A stretch of DNA of 64,000 bases from Amorphophallus konjac (lineage: Eukaryota; Streptophyta; Magnoliopsida; Alismatales; Araceae). The translations under genes were made by a program, and so were the position numbers. Below the pieces are notes generated by a model, which made no database searches, had not been told where the DNA came from, and saw nothing but the letters and a program-made list of their open reading frames with translations. Of the stretch, positions 35,359 to 46,234 are shown piece by piece. Where the stretch lies: positions 127,324,886-127,388,885 of the forward strand of contig CM040126.1 of assembly GCA_022559845.1 (NCBI GenBank), in the 5' to 3' direction. Position 1 is the first letter of the stretch, and each line of letters begins with the position of its first letter.

Positions 35359-36874
35359 ACCCCATTTCCTCCATTTGAACTAATGAATCAATGAATGAAA
35401 AAAATGCTATTTTGTGAGTTCTATCTTTATTTTTATGGTGGAGTGAATCCATTAGTGATGTGAGAAGCCTTAGGGAGAGAATCCCACCCATCCCTCTCTT
35501 AATCTCTCTCTTTCACTCCCCTTTCTCTCTCCTCCACACCCAATTTCGAAAATTTTCTCTCTACTCTCTTCCCAACCACCACTCTCCCACCTACCCCCAT
35601 TAAAGGCCACTCCCCTTCCCCACACATCCCATTACTCCACCCCCTAGTCCCAAGGGAGCATCCCCAATCACTAAGCCACCCTCCAACCACCTCATCCCTT
35701 TCCCAAGCACCCTTCCCTCTCCCCCATGCAACCCTCCACCTCCCAAGACCATTTGAATTTGAATATCCCCTTCCCTCCATAGCCCAAAGTCGCCCAACTC
35801 ATTTCCCCATTGAGTAGGCCACCCCCATCCCCTTCCCTCCACTCCACTCTACCAAGAGCAGCCACCCCATCACCCTTCCTCCATCTTGGCTGAGAGCCTG
35901 TAGAGAACCAGTGGATTGCAGCAGCGACCCCGTCCTCCCCCTGACATCCCTGGAGGTCCAAGAGCTATCGTCGGAAGCGTCTGCCTGTCTTCTTCGCAAT
36001 GGAAGTGGTTTCGTTGTCGTCCAAGCACCGTGCTGCCCGGGAGAGCCATTCTCCCTCGACTGCGCGAAGCTCTCCTGACAGAGCACCTGAACGTGATTGG
36101 AAGCTCCGCCACGACAAATCCAGCGTGAATCAAGATAAGAGCCCTTCTGCAAAGTTTTTCCTCCTTCTGTCTACTTTCAGAATGAAGAAAGGGAACTCCG
36201 TTTGGCATCCTGTAGCAGGAGTTATCAATTTTCTCCCTCAGCCACGCGGTTCTACTTCCCATAGTCTACACCGACTTATCGTCATTGTTCAGAGTTTCCT
36301 GGTCTTCTCCGACATCGTTTGGCTTCCCCGTCAGTTTTCTGCGAAGAAGACTTGTCCACGGTTCCAATGACTCTAACGGTGCTCGATTCTGAGTTCAGGA
36401 GCTGTCGAGGCAACCTCTGCAACCTACTGTTGGAAACCAGGAGCTGTCAGTCCGAGAATCTACCTCCCTGTTCGGGCCTCCACCCAGACCAGCATCGACA
36501 ACATAAGAAATTAATAAAATTTGGACGACTTCCCCGGCCTACTACGAAGATTTTCCAGGTGGTTTCGTCCCCAACAAAATTCGGTAGCAGTTGCATCAGT
36601 CAATTCATCAGTCTCCTATCAGCACCCACAGAACTAGGCAGAATCGGCAACCTCCCATCTTCGGTGTTCCCTTCTCAAATTCCCCTCCCCGCTTGGCCAG
36701 CTGAAGGCCCCTCCCTGTGTGGAGGTAGTGTTTGGATGTAACTATCATCTTTCCTTCCCCACGATCCCCCCCTTGCATGGGGTGTAGTGTTGTAATAGCT
36801 TAAACAGGTCAAGCTACCCTGGCGTGGCGTGTGGGGAACCCACGCTTCCCCGCTCGCCCTCGTCTCTGAGCGGG

Positions 36875-36894
36875 ACCGGTTTCTTCAAACCGGT
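36875..36894 (+). other. Conserved hairpin in element D 5' LTR
   Basis: ACCGGTTT and AAACCGGT arms with a CTTC loop. It is also at 41915-41934 (D 3' LTR) and 9280-9299 (C). The copy at 4587-4606 has one mismatch. Confidence 0.5.
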
Positions 36895-37265
36895 CGAGTG
36901 AGTGCTCCAAAACTTTGCTCTAATTCATGCTTGTTCTTTCAATATTAGTTCATAAACTCTGCTGGCCGTGACGAGAGCCCGATCCTTAAGCTCATTTGCT
37001 ATAAGTGATCATCGTGGGAAGAGAGTGGAACCCGTGCCCTTTGGCAGTTCGTCGGACCCTTGATTTGGGCAGCCATACCCTTGGGGAATCAAACCTTGGC
37101 CTTGTTGGCCCTCTACCAGCAAGGGCCTAGCCCACACAACCTCCCCTTGGCATTGCCAAGTTACCCCGGGTCTTAGTGAGCATCGGGTGAGCGGTTGCTA
37201 TTATCGGTCTATTTTGAATGCTTAATTGTGCTTGCTTGTTGAGTCGTTGGTTGTGTCACATCAAT

Positions 37266-37277
37266 TGGTATCAGAGC
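37266..37277 (+). other. Element D primer-binding site (initiator tRNA-Met)
   Basis: TGGTATCAGAGC, two bases after the 5' LTR end. Confidence 0.92.
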
Positions 37278-37334
37278 AAGTTTTAGACTTGTCTCTACTA
37301 AGTCTAGTCTTTGGGCACATTTGCATTCATCAAC

Positions 37335-39902
37335 ATGGCTACCTCTCTTTGGTCACATTCATCCCACTCGACCCCCCATAAGGGACCGATCAACCCTCCA
37401 TTTGACATAATCTCTTTTGAGGATCTCCTCTTCGATGGATCATGCTATAGTGCCTACCTAAAGTGGGAGGTCACCATGGAAAAACACTTTGAGAGAACTA
37501 TGGTTTATGGACCCGCAAGAGTCCGCGTTGCCATGGGGCAATTTCGGGGTCAAGCCAAGCAAAAATGGAGGAACAGAGTGGGTTTAAGGGACGTTAGGAA
37601 ACAAGAACCCATTTCCTCATGGGATGATATGAAGAAAGAACTTAGAAAAATCTACATCCCCAAATATTCTCACCCCTTCTACTCTAACACCCCTAGCCCG
37701 AGGTGCACTACCACTCCTCCATCCCCATCCGACCAACTTGATATCACCTTTAGGCCTCCTCCCCCACCACTCCCAACAAATCACTTCTCAACCATCATAA
37801 CTACACTTCGCGACCAAGTCCTCTCCCTTAAGGCCCAAATAAACCAAGCATCCACATCTACACCAAATCCCCTAAGGGTCCCCGCACTCCAACCAAAACC
37901 CCCTTCCATAATCCCTCACCAAACCCATACCCCACATCTCCCCTTGGTCTCCACCACTACCCCTCCATCATCCCCAAAAAGAGGTACCCCCCTCAAAACC
38001 CATCAACCCAAATCTCGTCACCCAACCCACCTTCCACTTCCAACCCCAATCCTACCCCAACCTAGGCCTCCACTACTTCCACTCCCAAACCCCACCCTAC
38101 CAATCCAAGTTTCCCTTTACCCTCCACCCCGGGAGCACCACACACCAACCCTCATCACCCCAAAAGACCCTCTCACCTCCTTGGTAGAAGAACTCATACT
38201 CGATTCAATAGTTGAGAACACTCTAAACCCACTCCCCACCTTGGCGGAAACCCAAGTCCAAGTTGAAAAAGAAACATCACACGATGGTCTTCCCCTTACA
38301 TCACCCTCTCTAGTTTGGACCAAGCTCATCTTAGGAGAACCCCTTGTTAGTTGGCTAAAGGAGAGCCCAATAAGAGAGATCATGGACCACAATTTCCCAC
38401 CCATGAAGGAAAACCATCCCATAGTGCCCATCTCCTCTTATCACACCATAATCCAAAACTCCTACCAAGTGGAAACCTTAGAGGACCTTCTCAAGGGCAT
38501 AGCATGGCAATTAGAGATAACTAGCATGCTGACCCCTATGGTCGAACAACCTAGGAGCCTTAGCCTCATACACATATGCATAGGGTCTATCACCTCGGTT
38601 TGCACTATTGGTTGCTACATTAGCGACCTCCTTCTATTCCTCCCTACACCCGATGAGCCCAACCTTCTCCTCGATTTAGAGCTTCTTATCTCGGGTAGAA
38701 AGCCAAGCCCTCCACTCATGGCCGACCCACTTGCCAAGAACATTGGCCCAACTATCATGGAGAAGGATGACTTAGCACCTTTTGAGGATCTTGAGGACAT
38801 GGAGTTCCTCCCCCTAGATAACCCATTTTATGATCCATATGATCCATTCCAATGGGAGTCAAGAGACTCGTGTGACCCAAACATTTTATCCACCACCCAC
38901 CTTTCCCTACACCAACTCACCATGTTTGACCCAATCCACTCCATCTTAGACCTGGGTTATATCTTGGGAGCCATGACCTTGGGCCACATATCCCTAGGTA
39001 ATGAGGTTGTGCTCCACCCCATGATGACCACATTCTTAGATCCGTTCGATCCTTTCCAATGGGAGTTCAAAGGTTGTCCCACACCTATACACATGGAAGT
39101 CACCCTTAGGAAAAACATGCATGTGTCTAGGCTTACCACACCACTTGGCATGAACACCATGAGGGGTCCATTCATTCATACCACCCACATGTCAAGTAGA
39201 AAGCATGAGTCGCCCATATTCGGATGTATTGGTCCACCTTCATTTATCATAGGTCTTAAGCATGTCAAAAGCATCTACGGATGTCCGGGTCCCCCTACAT
39301 TCATCACCACATTGCATGATAGGTTCACCTACGGGTGCCCCGGCCCACCTAGGCCCACCAAAGTCTACATGACAACATTGCATGATAAGTCCACATATGG
39401 TTGCCCCGGCCCTCCAAATTCCATCAAAGTCTTCTTGGCATCAAAGCATGATTGGTCTACTTTTGGTTGCCCAGGTCCACCCATCACCCCTAGAATGTCA
39501 GCATTCACAAAATTACATGAAAACCTTAGCAAGCACATAAGCAAAAAGAATGAGACTCATAAAAGGCAAGCCAACTATCATCGACGGCACCAAGAATTCC
39601 ACGTGGGTAACTCTGTGATGCTGAGGATGAGGAGGCTCCCCCCGAGAGCCATCTCTAAGTTGAGGCATCATGGGGCTGGTCCCTTCCGGGTTTTGAGATG
39701 CCTTGGCACTAATGCCTATGAGTTAGATCTTCCCGAGGAGTATGGAGTAAGTTTCACATTCAATGTAGCTGACCTAGTGCCATATAAGGGGCCCCCGGTG
39801 GTACCCAGTGAGAATATTGAGCCTATTCCTCCTGTTGAGAGAGCACCCACCCGAGAGGAGAGACCACCAGCCAAGAGAGCCCAGCGTGAGCGCATTGAAT
39901 GA
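37335..39902 (+). CDS. Element D fusion protein: gag-like N-terminus, GCPGPP repeats, integrase C-terminus
   Basis: An uninterrupted frame of 855 codons starts at the first ATG after the primer site. Residues ~1-115 resemble the front half of a CRM-type Gag capsid (YLKWEVTMEKHFE, GQAKQKWRNR, WDDMKKELRKIYIP). The domain is cut short there. Residues ~115-350 are Pro/Thr/Ser-rich. The centre holds a DPYDPFQWE motif that recurs as DPFDPFQWE. Five GC(P/I)GPP motifs follow at residues ~629, 648, 666, 688 and 710. The end matches the integrase C-terminal domain (HRRHQEF, HGAGPFRVLRCLG, DLPEEYG). A TGA at 39900 stops it before the chromodomain, where element C has CAA. There is no enzymatic domain, so it probably acted as a structural or accessory protein with a partner's enzymes. 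Confidence 0.8.
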   Translation: MATSLWSHSSHSTPHKGPINPPFDIISFEDLLFDGSCYSAYLKWEVTMEKHFERTMVYGPARVRVAMGQFRGQAKQKWRNRVGLRDVRKQEPISSWDDMKKELRKIYIPKYSHPFYSNTPSPRCTTTPPSPSDQLDITFRPPPPPLPTNHFSTIITTLRDQVLSLKAQINQASTSTPNPLRVPALQPKPPSIIPHQTHTPHLPLVSTTTPPSSPKRGTPLKTHQPKSRHPTHLPLPTPILPQPRPPLLPLPNPTLPIQVSLYPPPREHHTPTLITPKDPLTSLVEELILDSIVENTLNPLPTLAETQVQVEKETSHDGLPLTSPSLVWTKLILGEPLVSWLKESPIREIMDHNFPPMKENHPIVPISSYHTIIQNSYQVETLEDLLKGIAWQLEITSMLTPMVEQPRSLSLIHICIGSITSVCTIGCYISDLLLFLPTPDEPNLLLDLELLISGRKPSPPLMADPLAKNIGPTIMEKDDLAPFEDLEDMEFLPLDNPFYDPYDPFQWESRDSCDPNILSTTHLSLHQLTMFDPIHSILDLGYILGAMTLGHISLGNEVVLHPMMTTFLDPFDPFQWEFKGCPTPIHMEVTLRKNMHVSRLTTPLGMNTMRGPFIHTTHMSSRKHESPIFGCIGPPSFIIGLKHVKSIYGCPGPPTFITTLHDRFTYGCPGPPRPTKVYMTTLHDKSTYGCPGPPNSIKVFLASKHDWSTFGCPGPPITPRMSAFTKLHENLSKHISKKNETHKRQANYHRRHQEFHVGNSVMLRMRRLPPRAISKLRHHGAGPFRVLRCLGTNAYELDLPEEYGVSFTFNVADLVPYKGPPVVPSENIEPIPPVERAPTREERPPAKRAQRERIE

Positions 39903-40172
39903 ATATTGGGTGAACAGGTCACTACCACTAGGAGCAAGGTATACGAGCGCTATCTCGGCAGGTGGATGGATCGGTCTCGTTCGGAAGACTTGTGGGTGAT
40001 ACCACTTCTACACCCTCCGAGGAGGGAAGGACTCTTACTCGACGAAGTCGAGTTCTCCGCACCCCGGGAGTATGATGGGGGCATCTCTCGCCCCATATAT
40101 TTTCAAAGCCCCGGTTGCCCGCCAGCATGGTTCCATTACATCCGTCACATTTTTCTAAGTCAATTCATGTAA
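39903..40172 (+). pseudogene. Element D chromodomain remnant downstream of the stop
   Basis: In the same frame as the ORF above, after its TGA, come EQVTTTRSKVYERYLGRW and SRSEDL. They are the counterpart of B's chromodomain (EQVTVTRSGSYPRYLVRWRG). The frame crosses the 3' LTR border at 40073 and ends at 40172. Confidence 0.65.
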
Positions 40173-42303
40173 CTTTCATATTTTCTTTGAGTCATAATTA
40201 TGTAATTTTCCTTTTATTTGAGTCTTGTACCTAGGTTAATGAGTCATTTACCTAGCTTAAGTGTCATTATGTTGATAGATTAGTTTATGGGCCCAATTCA
40301 TTGGGCTTGGCCCAAGGGCACCCCCCTTCCCTTGGTTATTTGTCATTGTGTTAAGAGTCAAGGTCTTTTGTAGAAATGTGGGTTGCCTATATATAGGACC
40401 CCATTTCCTCCATTTGAACTAATGAATCAATGAATGAAAAAAAATGCTATTTTGTGAGTTCTATCTTTATTTTTATGGTGGAGTGAATCCATTAGTGAGA
40501 TGAGAAGCCTTACGGAGAGAATCCCACCCATCCCTCTCTTAATCTCTCTCTTTCACTCCCCTTTCTCTCTCCTCCACACCCAATTTCAAAAATTTTCTCT
40601 CTCCTCTCTTCCCAACCACCACTCTCCCACCTACTCCCATTAAAGGCCACTCCCCTTCCCCACACATCCCATTACTCCACCCCCTAGTCCCAAGGGAGCA
40701 TCCCCAATCACTAAGCCACCCTCCAACCACCTCATCCCTTTCCCAAGCACCCTTCCCTCTCCCCCATGCAACCCTCCACCTCCCAAGACCATTTGAATTT
40801 GAATATCCCCTTCCCTCCATAGCCCAAAGTCGCCCAACTCATTTCCCCATTGAGTAGGCCACCCCCATCCCCTTCCCTCCACTCCACTCTACCAAGAGCA
40901 GCCACCCCATCACCCTTCCTCCACCTTGGCTGAGAGCCTGCAGAGAACTAGTGGAGTGCAGCAGCGACCCCGTCTTGCCCCTGGCATCCCTGGAGGTCCA
41001 AGAGCTATCTTCGGAAGTGTCTGCCTGTCTTCTTCGCAACGGAAGTGGTTTCGTTGTCGTCCGAGCACCGTGCTGCCTGGGAGAGCCGTTCTCCCTCGAC
41101 TGCGCGAAGCTCTCCTGACAGAGCACCTGAACGTGATTGGAAGCTCCGCCACGACAAATCCAGCGTGAATCAAGACAAGATCCCTTCTGCAAAGTTTTTC
41201 CTCATTCTGTCTACTTTCAGAATCAAGAAGCGAAACTCCATTCGGCATCCTGTAGCAGGAGTTATCAGTTTTCTCCCTCAGCCACGCGGTTCTACTTCCC
41301 ACAGTCTACACCGACTTGTCATCATTGTTCAGAGTTTCCTGGTCTTCTCCGGCATCGTTTGGCTTCCCCGTCAGTTTTCTGTGAAAAAGACTTGTCCACG
41401 GTTCCAACGACCCCAACGGTGCTCGATTCTGAGTTCGGGAGCTATCGGGGCAACCTCTGCAACCTGCTGTTGGAAACCAGGAGCTGTCAGTCCGAGAATC
41501 TGCCTCCCTGTTCGGGCCTCCACCCAGACCAGCATCGATGACATAGTAAATTAATAAAATTTGGACGACTTCCCCGGCCTACTACGAAGATTTTCCAGGT
41601 GGTTTCATCCCCAAAAAAATTCGGTAGCTGTTGCATCAGTCAATTCATCAGTCTCCTGTCAGCACCCACAGAACTGGGCAGAATCGGCAACCTCCCATCT
41701 TCGGTGTTCCCTTCTCAAATTCCCCTCCCCGCTTGGCCAGCTGAAGGCCCCTCCCTGTGTGGAGGTAGTGTTTGGATGTAACTATCATCTTCCCTTCCCC
41801 ACGATCCCCCCCTTGCATGGGGTGTAGTGTTGTAATAGCTTAAACAGGTCAAGCTACCCCGGCGTGGCGTGTGGGGAACCCACGCTTCCCCGCTCGCCCT
41901 CGTCTCTGAGCGGGACCGGTTTCTTCAAACCGGTCGAGTGAGTGCTCCAAAACTTTGCTCTAATTCATGCTTGTTCTTTCAATATTAGTTCATAAACTCC
42001 GCTGGCCGTGACGAGAGTCCGATCCTTAAGCTCATTTTCTATAAGTGATCATCGTGGGAAGAGAGTGGAACCCGTGCCCTTTCGCACTTCGTCGGACCCT
42101 TGATTTGGGCAGTCATACCCTTGGGGAATCAAACCTTGGCCTTGCTGGCCCTCTACCAGCAAGGGCCTAGCCCACACAACCTCCCCTTGGCATTGCCAAG
42201 TTACCCCTGGTCTTAGTGAGCATCGGGTGAGCGGTTGCTATTATCGGTCCGTTTTGAATGCTTAATTGTGCTTGCTTGTTGAGTCCTTGGTTGTGTCACA
42301 TCA
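40073..42303 (+). repeat. Element D 3' LTR
   Basis: Pairs with 35027-37263. TATA box at 40386-40397, inverted repeat at 41915-41934. It ends CACATCA at 42303, followed by the GAGGT duplication. Confidence 0.94.
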
Positions 42304-43157
42304 GAGGTCTTCTGGGAAGGCCCTGTATATAGGTTGGCATCGGCCAAATGACATTCAAACACCTCGAACGGGTGGGGGTCTACAAATGTCCTCTCCTCCT
42401 TCCCTTGGAGACTGTATTTGATGCATTGGTGGAGCGTGGAGGGCACCACCATATTTTCATGCAGCCACGGGCGGCCGAGCAGCGCCTTGTACGAGGTGCG
42501 GGAGTCAATGACATGGAACTGCACCATCGTAGTGAAATCTGCTAGGGTGAGGGTGAACTCTGCCACTCCCATGGACACCTCACATTTTTGATTGAAGCCG
42601 GCGATACGCATATCCCCGACTTTCTCAAGATGCACGTTAAAGTGGTGCCTCTCATATATTCTATATGGCAGGATGTTGACCGCTGCACCGGGATCAACCA
42701 GAATCATGTTCAGCTCCCTTCCATTCAGGTGCCCCTTCATATACAGCGGCCTATTGTGGCTGATGGTGGGCAGCAGCATATCGTCTGGAGTGAAGGTCAT
42801 GCTAGCCTCTGGCATTACTTTGGCCAGACATGTCTCAAAATGAGCAGGCGTCTGGAGAGCAGTAATAATCGCATGTCGGGTCTCTTCACTCAAAGAAAGG
42901 ATCTCCCAGATTGTAAATCGAGCAGGGAGCTTCTTGAGTAGCTTCATTATTCTGCTCCCAGCTCGGACATTGGAGAGCTTCATCTCTTCAGCCCATCTGG
43001 GCTTAGGGAGGTTTTGATTTGCGGGCCCTGAGGGACCTGCTTCATCTTCCTCAGATTCGGCACCCTTCTGGCTGGTACCGGCTTCTAGGTTTTCTTTGTT
43101 AGTTGCTGCGGGGCAGGCTTCATCTGTATTTGGATCTTTGGCAGATTGTGCGAGCTA
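42304..43157 (-). pseudogene. Element E protease region
   Basis: A retropepsin-like motif ILVDPGAAVNILP has its Asp codon at 42693-42695. It is followed by FHVIDSRTSYKALLGRPWLH, the conserved end of plant Ty3-gypsy proteases. An in-frame stop (43155-43157) precedes it. Element D cuts the frame at 42304. Confidence 0.8.
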
Positions 43158-43960
43158 CGGGTGAACGTCCCCGGGTGTAGGGTTAGCCTCCTGGCAAGGC
43201 TGCTTCCCCTTGGACATCTTCATGAATTCAAGAAATGAAAGAACCCCCTTGCCCCCACTCTTGTTATATAGGCCTGACGGAGGAGGGATTTGGACTCCCT
43301 TGACCTCCGGCGGAGGTGTCTTGTAGGGTTGCTCCCCTCTGAACATGATGTTGTGGTTGGGTGGCGACTGGCGCCCCCATTTTTGGCCTGACCGGGTTGC
43401 ATGTGCAGCAGTTGCAGCCTCGGCCGTGCCTCCCCCAGCATGGGGTGTGAAACAAATTTCCTCTTCTTCCTCCTCTCCGGGCAGGTTGAAGAGTGTTGAT
43501 AGGGTATTACAGAGACAACCTGCACTTTATCGGCCACAGCGGCCTTCTTTTTCTTCTTCTTTTGTTTCTTCTTCTTTTTTGCTTCTGCGGGTGGGTGCCC
43601 CCAGAATAGACTGCCCTCTCTGTCGGGTACCTCTTCAGCTTCCTCCTTTTGTTCAAGTGAGAGCTGCTCTAGTTCTTGCCATGGGACGTGGTCCCGCACT
43701 AGCAAGGGCTTCAATTCGGGCTGCACATACTCGTCTAGCCCCTCAATGAGGTTTTGCAGTCGAAGGACCCCAGGATTGGCCTCTTTAACCACTGGAAGCG
43801 GAGTTTTTGTCCTCTGATTATGTGTAGGTATCCTGATGGTTGTAGGTGGAGTGACCCATACGGGCGCTACCACTGGCGGAGCAGGCCGGGGTGTAACACC
43901 ACGGATATGTGCCCCCTCTTTCGGGCGAGGTGCCCTCTTTTTCTTATGCTTCATAGAGGC
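43158..43960 (-). pseudogene. Element E gag-protease linker
   Basis: In the gag frame just after the gag stop codon. It is Lys/Arg-rich with a poly-lysine tract (about 43540-43580). A frameshift between 43470 and 43350 moves the reading frame into the protease frame. No named domain. Confidence 0.6.
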
Positions 43961-45997
43961 CTACTGCCATCCCTGCTGTTCTTTCACGGGCTCCAAGAAA
44001 TGAGCTTCATAGGTGCTCCGCGTGCTTGTTTTAGAGATCTCCTCAGGCAGTGCCTGGTATAGGGAGACCATGTTGACTCCTGCCCCCCTCCGAGGGGCTT
44101 CATGTGGCTGAGGAGGGTCCACTTTGTACTCTCCCAGCTCGATTTCATTCTTCTTCACCATCCCTTCGATGATGTCCTTGAGCACATAGCAGTCCTCGAT
44201 TGGATGTCCCAACATCTGGTGGTAGGGGAAGAATCTTGGACTGTCTTTTCTTTTCAGGTCCTCCGGCCTCCTTGGCTCTAGCAGGGTGACCATGTTGTAT
44301 TCCGTTACCCAATCAAACAGAACCTGGGTCTTGTCCTTCAGAAAGGAATATGCCTTCTTCATCTTGTCCCTCAGCGAAGGACCTTCTTTGACGTCTGGGG
44401 CTTCTGCATGCTGTGGGGTGACTCCCTTCTTGCCTTCACTTTTCTGTTGTTCGAACGCCTTTATGTCAAGAGCGTTCGCTTCTTTAGGCGAGGAGCGCCG
44501 CTCCACCGCCTTGCCCTTCTGGGTCGTATTGGCAGCAGATGTAGGGGCAGGCCTGGCCAGGAAAGCTTCCACCTCGGCCACGACATTGTTTAATCGATCA
44601 AACGATCGTATTTCCATTCCGATCATCTTTTCCAAAACCTCACTTCTGAGATTCTGTTTGCATATCTGCACAGCGTCCTCCTGATGCTGGGGCCGCTTGC
44701 ACCTCATTCCGAGGTTCCTCCACCTCTTGATATAATCGAGGGCTGTCTCATCGGCCCTCTGCTTTGTTGAGTAGAGTTCGGCCACTGTGACCTCCCTCTC
44801 TATAACATGAAATCTTTCTCTGAACTTCTTCTGCATATCTGGCCAGTCGCTGATCGACCCGGCCGAGAGGCTAGAATACCATTCAAATACGAGCCCCGTC
44901 AGCGAGGACCCGAAAAATTTTAGCAAGTATGACTCGTCAGTGGCCAAGTCGCCCATGAGAGTCATATAATAGGCTATGTGTTCTCTCGGGGATCCCTTCC
45001 CGTTGAATTTGTCTAACTTGCGCGGCTTGTTGATTCCCTGGGGAAGCCGCTTAGCAGCATGGTGTTGCGGGTATGGCACCCGGTATGCATCAAACGCGAC
45101 GTAGTCGCCTTCACCTCTTTCTACGAGCTTCAGCTCGATCATTCTTTCCACCATCATCCGGTTCATGACTGTAGGGTCAACTGGCTCCGGGTAGAAGTGT
45201 GCCGGCTGCAGGTACGGGGTGACCAGGGTGGTCGCCTGCGGAGGACGCGGCAGCGGGGGTGTATGGTGCGCTTGGGCGAGCACCGGTGGTAGCAGCGGCT
45301 GGAGCTGTGGTGGCCGCTGTTGCATTGTCGCCATGCTTGGTTCTGACGACGGAGGCAGTGTGTAGAGTGGTGGAGGGCCATCATGACGGATTGCTCCCCG
45401 AGATGATTCACCCTGGACTTCGGGTGGTTTGGAAGCTGAGGACTGTTCAGTCTTCTCCATCAGCTGCTTCTTCAGCAAGTCTATCTCTTGCCGATATTTC
45501 TGAAGTAGTATCAAGACCGATGGGTCTATAGTGGCTGTAGTGGGGATAACTTCGGCTGTCTCCCCAGACGTACCCTCGGGTAGGATGTCGAGGGGGACGT
45601 CGTCTTCTTCCTCTATCGTCACCACATTGGCGGTCAGGACGGGGGCCTTATCATCCCAGTGATGGTAGACCTGGGGCTGTTTTCCTTTAGCCATCATCAA
45701 GAGCTCCCTTGCTGCTTCTGTTCTGCGAGTACTCGGCCCCGGCCGTGCGGCCAACTGAGCCAATTCTCGGGGGTCTTCGGGAAGCCCCCCATATCGGCTG
45801 GATACACCAGCCATGTTGCAAGTGAAGACCTGCAACCTTCTCCTCCGTCGATGGACCCTCCTTTTAGCTTGATGCGGGAAGGTCAGCCTCTCGAACACAG
45901 AAGTTCTTCTTGTTTCTTCCCGCTTGGGGATGGCTTCATCGACCTCGATCTCGAAGCCATTGTCGTATCCATTGTCGTCGACTGACGACACCATCAT
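43961..45997 (-). CDS. gag: Element E gag
   Basis: An intact 678-codon frame. The N-terminal third is Arg-rich and Pro/Gln-rich. It includes a short coiled coil (LLQKYRQEIDLLKKQLMEK). The Gag capsid domain covers residues ~320-470: KLDKFNGKGSPREHIAYY, FEWYSSLSAGSI, KKFRERFHV, TALDYIKRWRNL. A degenerate knuckle-like motif (PYHQMLGHPIEDCYVLKD) lies near the C-terminus. Its first Cys position is Phe. The TAG stop at 43961-43963 is followed by the same frame into the protease linker. Gag would form the particle shell. Confidence 0.88.
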   Translation of the reverse strand: MMVSSVDDNGYDNGFEIEVDEAIPKREETRRTSVFERLTFPHQAKRRVHRRRRRLQVFTCNMAGVSSRYGGLPEDPRELAQLAARPGPSTRRTEAARELLMMAKGKQPQVYHHWDDKAPVLTANVVTIEEEDDVPLDILPEGTSGETAEVIPTTATIDPSVLILLQKYRQEIDLLKKQLMEKTEQSSASKPPEVQGESSRGAIRHDGPPPLYTLPPSSEPSMATMQQRPPQLQPLLPPVLAQAHHTPPLPRPPQATTLVTPYLQPAHFYPEPVDPTVMNRMMVERMIELKLVERGEGDYVAFDAYRVPYPQHHAAKRLPQGINKPRKLDKFNGKGSPREHIAYYMTLMGDLATDESYLLKFFGSSLTGLVFEWYSSLSAGSISDWPDMQKKFRERFHVIEREVTVAELYSTKQRADETALDYIKRWRNLGMRCKRPQHQEDAVQICKQNLRSEVLEKMIGMEIRSFDRLNNVVAEVEAFLARPAPTSAANTTQKGKAVERRSSPKEANALDIKAFEQQKSEGKKGVTPQHAEAPDVKEGPSLRDKMKKAYSFLKDKTQVLFDWVTEYNMVTLLEPRRPEDLKRKDSPRFFPYHQMLGHPIEDCYVLKDIIEGMVKKNEIELGEYKVDPPQPHEAPRRGAGVNMVSLYQALPEEISKTSTRSTYEAHFLEPVKEQQGWQ

Positions 45998-46234
45998 TCT
46001 TTCTCCTATATCTTCTTAATCTGCCATTGATAGGCAGTAGCCTTCATCGGCGGCGGTTGCTTGCATCAGTCGCTGTTGCCCAAGCGAGGGGTTGCCTAAC
46101 CCTCGAAAATAATTTTTGACCAAACAGGTCATCTCTTCTTGACCCCGCTCCTAATCTAACACGGGGGATGATTGTCGACCTCCCGAAAGAGGGATATAAG
46201 CTAGACGAGCTCTGTCGGCAGGTTGTTGGAATCT

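Larger units (their letters stand above)
35027..37263 (+). repeat. Element D 5' LTR
   Basis: Matches 40073-42303 with scattered substitutions. A six-base extra segment (GCATCG) near its start is absent from the 3' copy. TATA box at 35347-35358. Inverted repeat with ACCGGTTT arms at 36875-36894. Confidence 0.94.
35027..42303 (+). mobile_element. Element D: non-autonomous LTR retrotransposon, plus strand
   Basis: LTRs at 35027-37263 and 40073-42303 start TGATGGGGGC and end CACATCA. GAGGT is duplicated at 35022-35026 and 42304-42308. The initiator-Met primer site is at 37266-37277. The internal region (about 2.8 kb) carries one long ORF with no protease, RT, RNase H or integrase core. D is the same family as C in the opposite orientation. 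It split element E between protease and RT. Confidence 0.94.
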
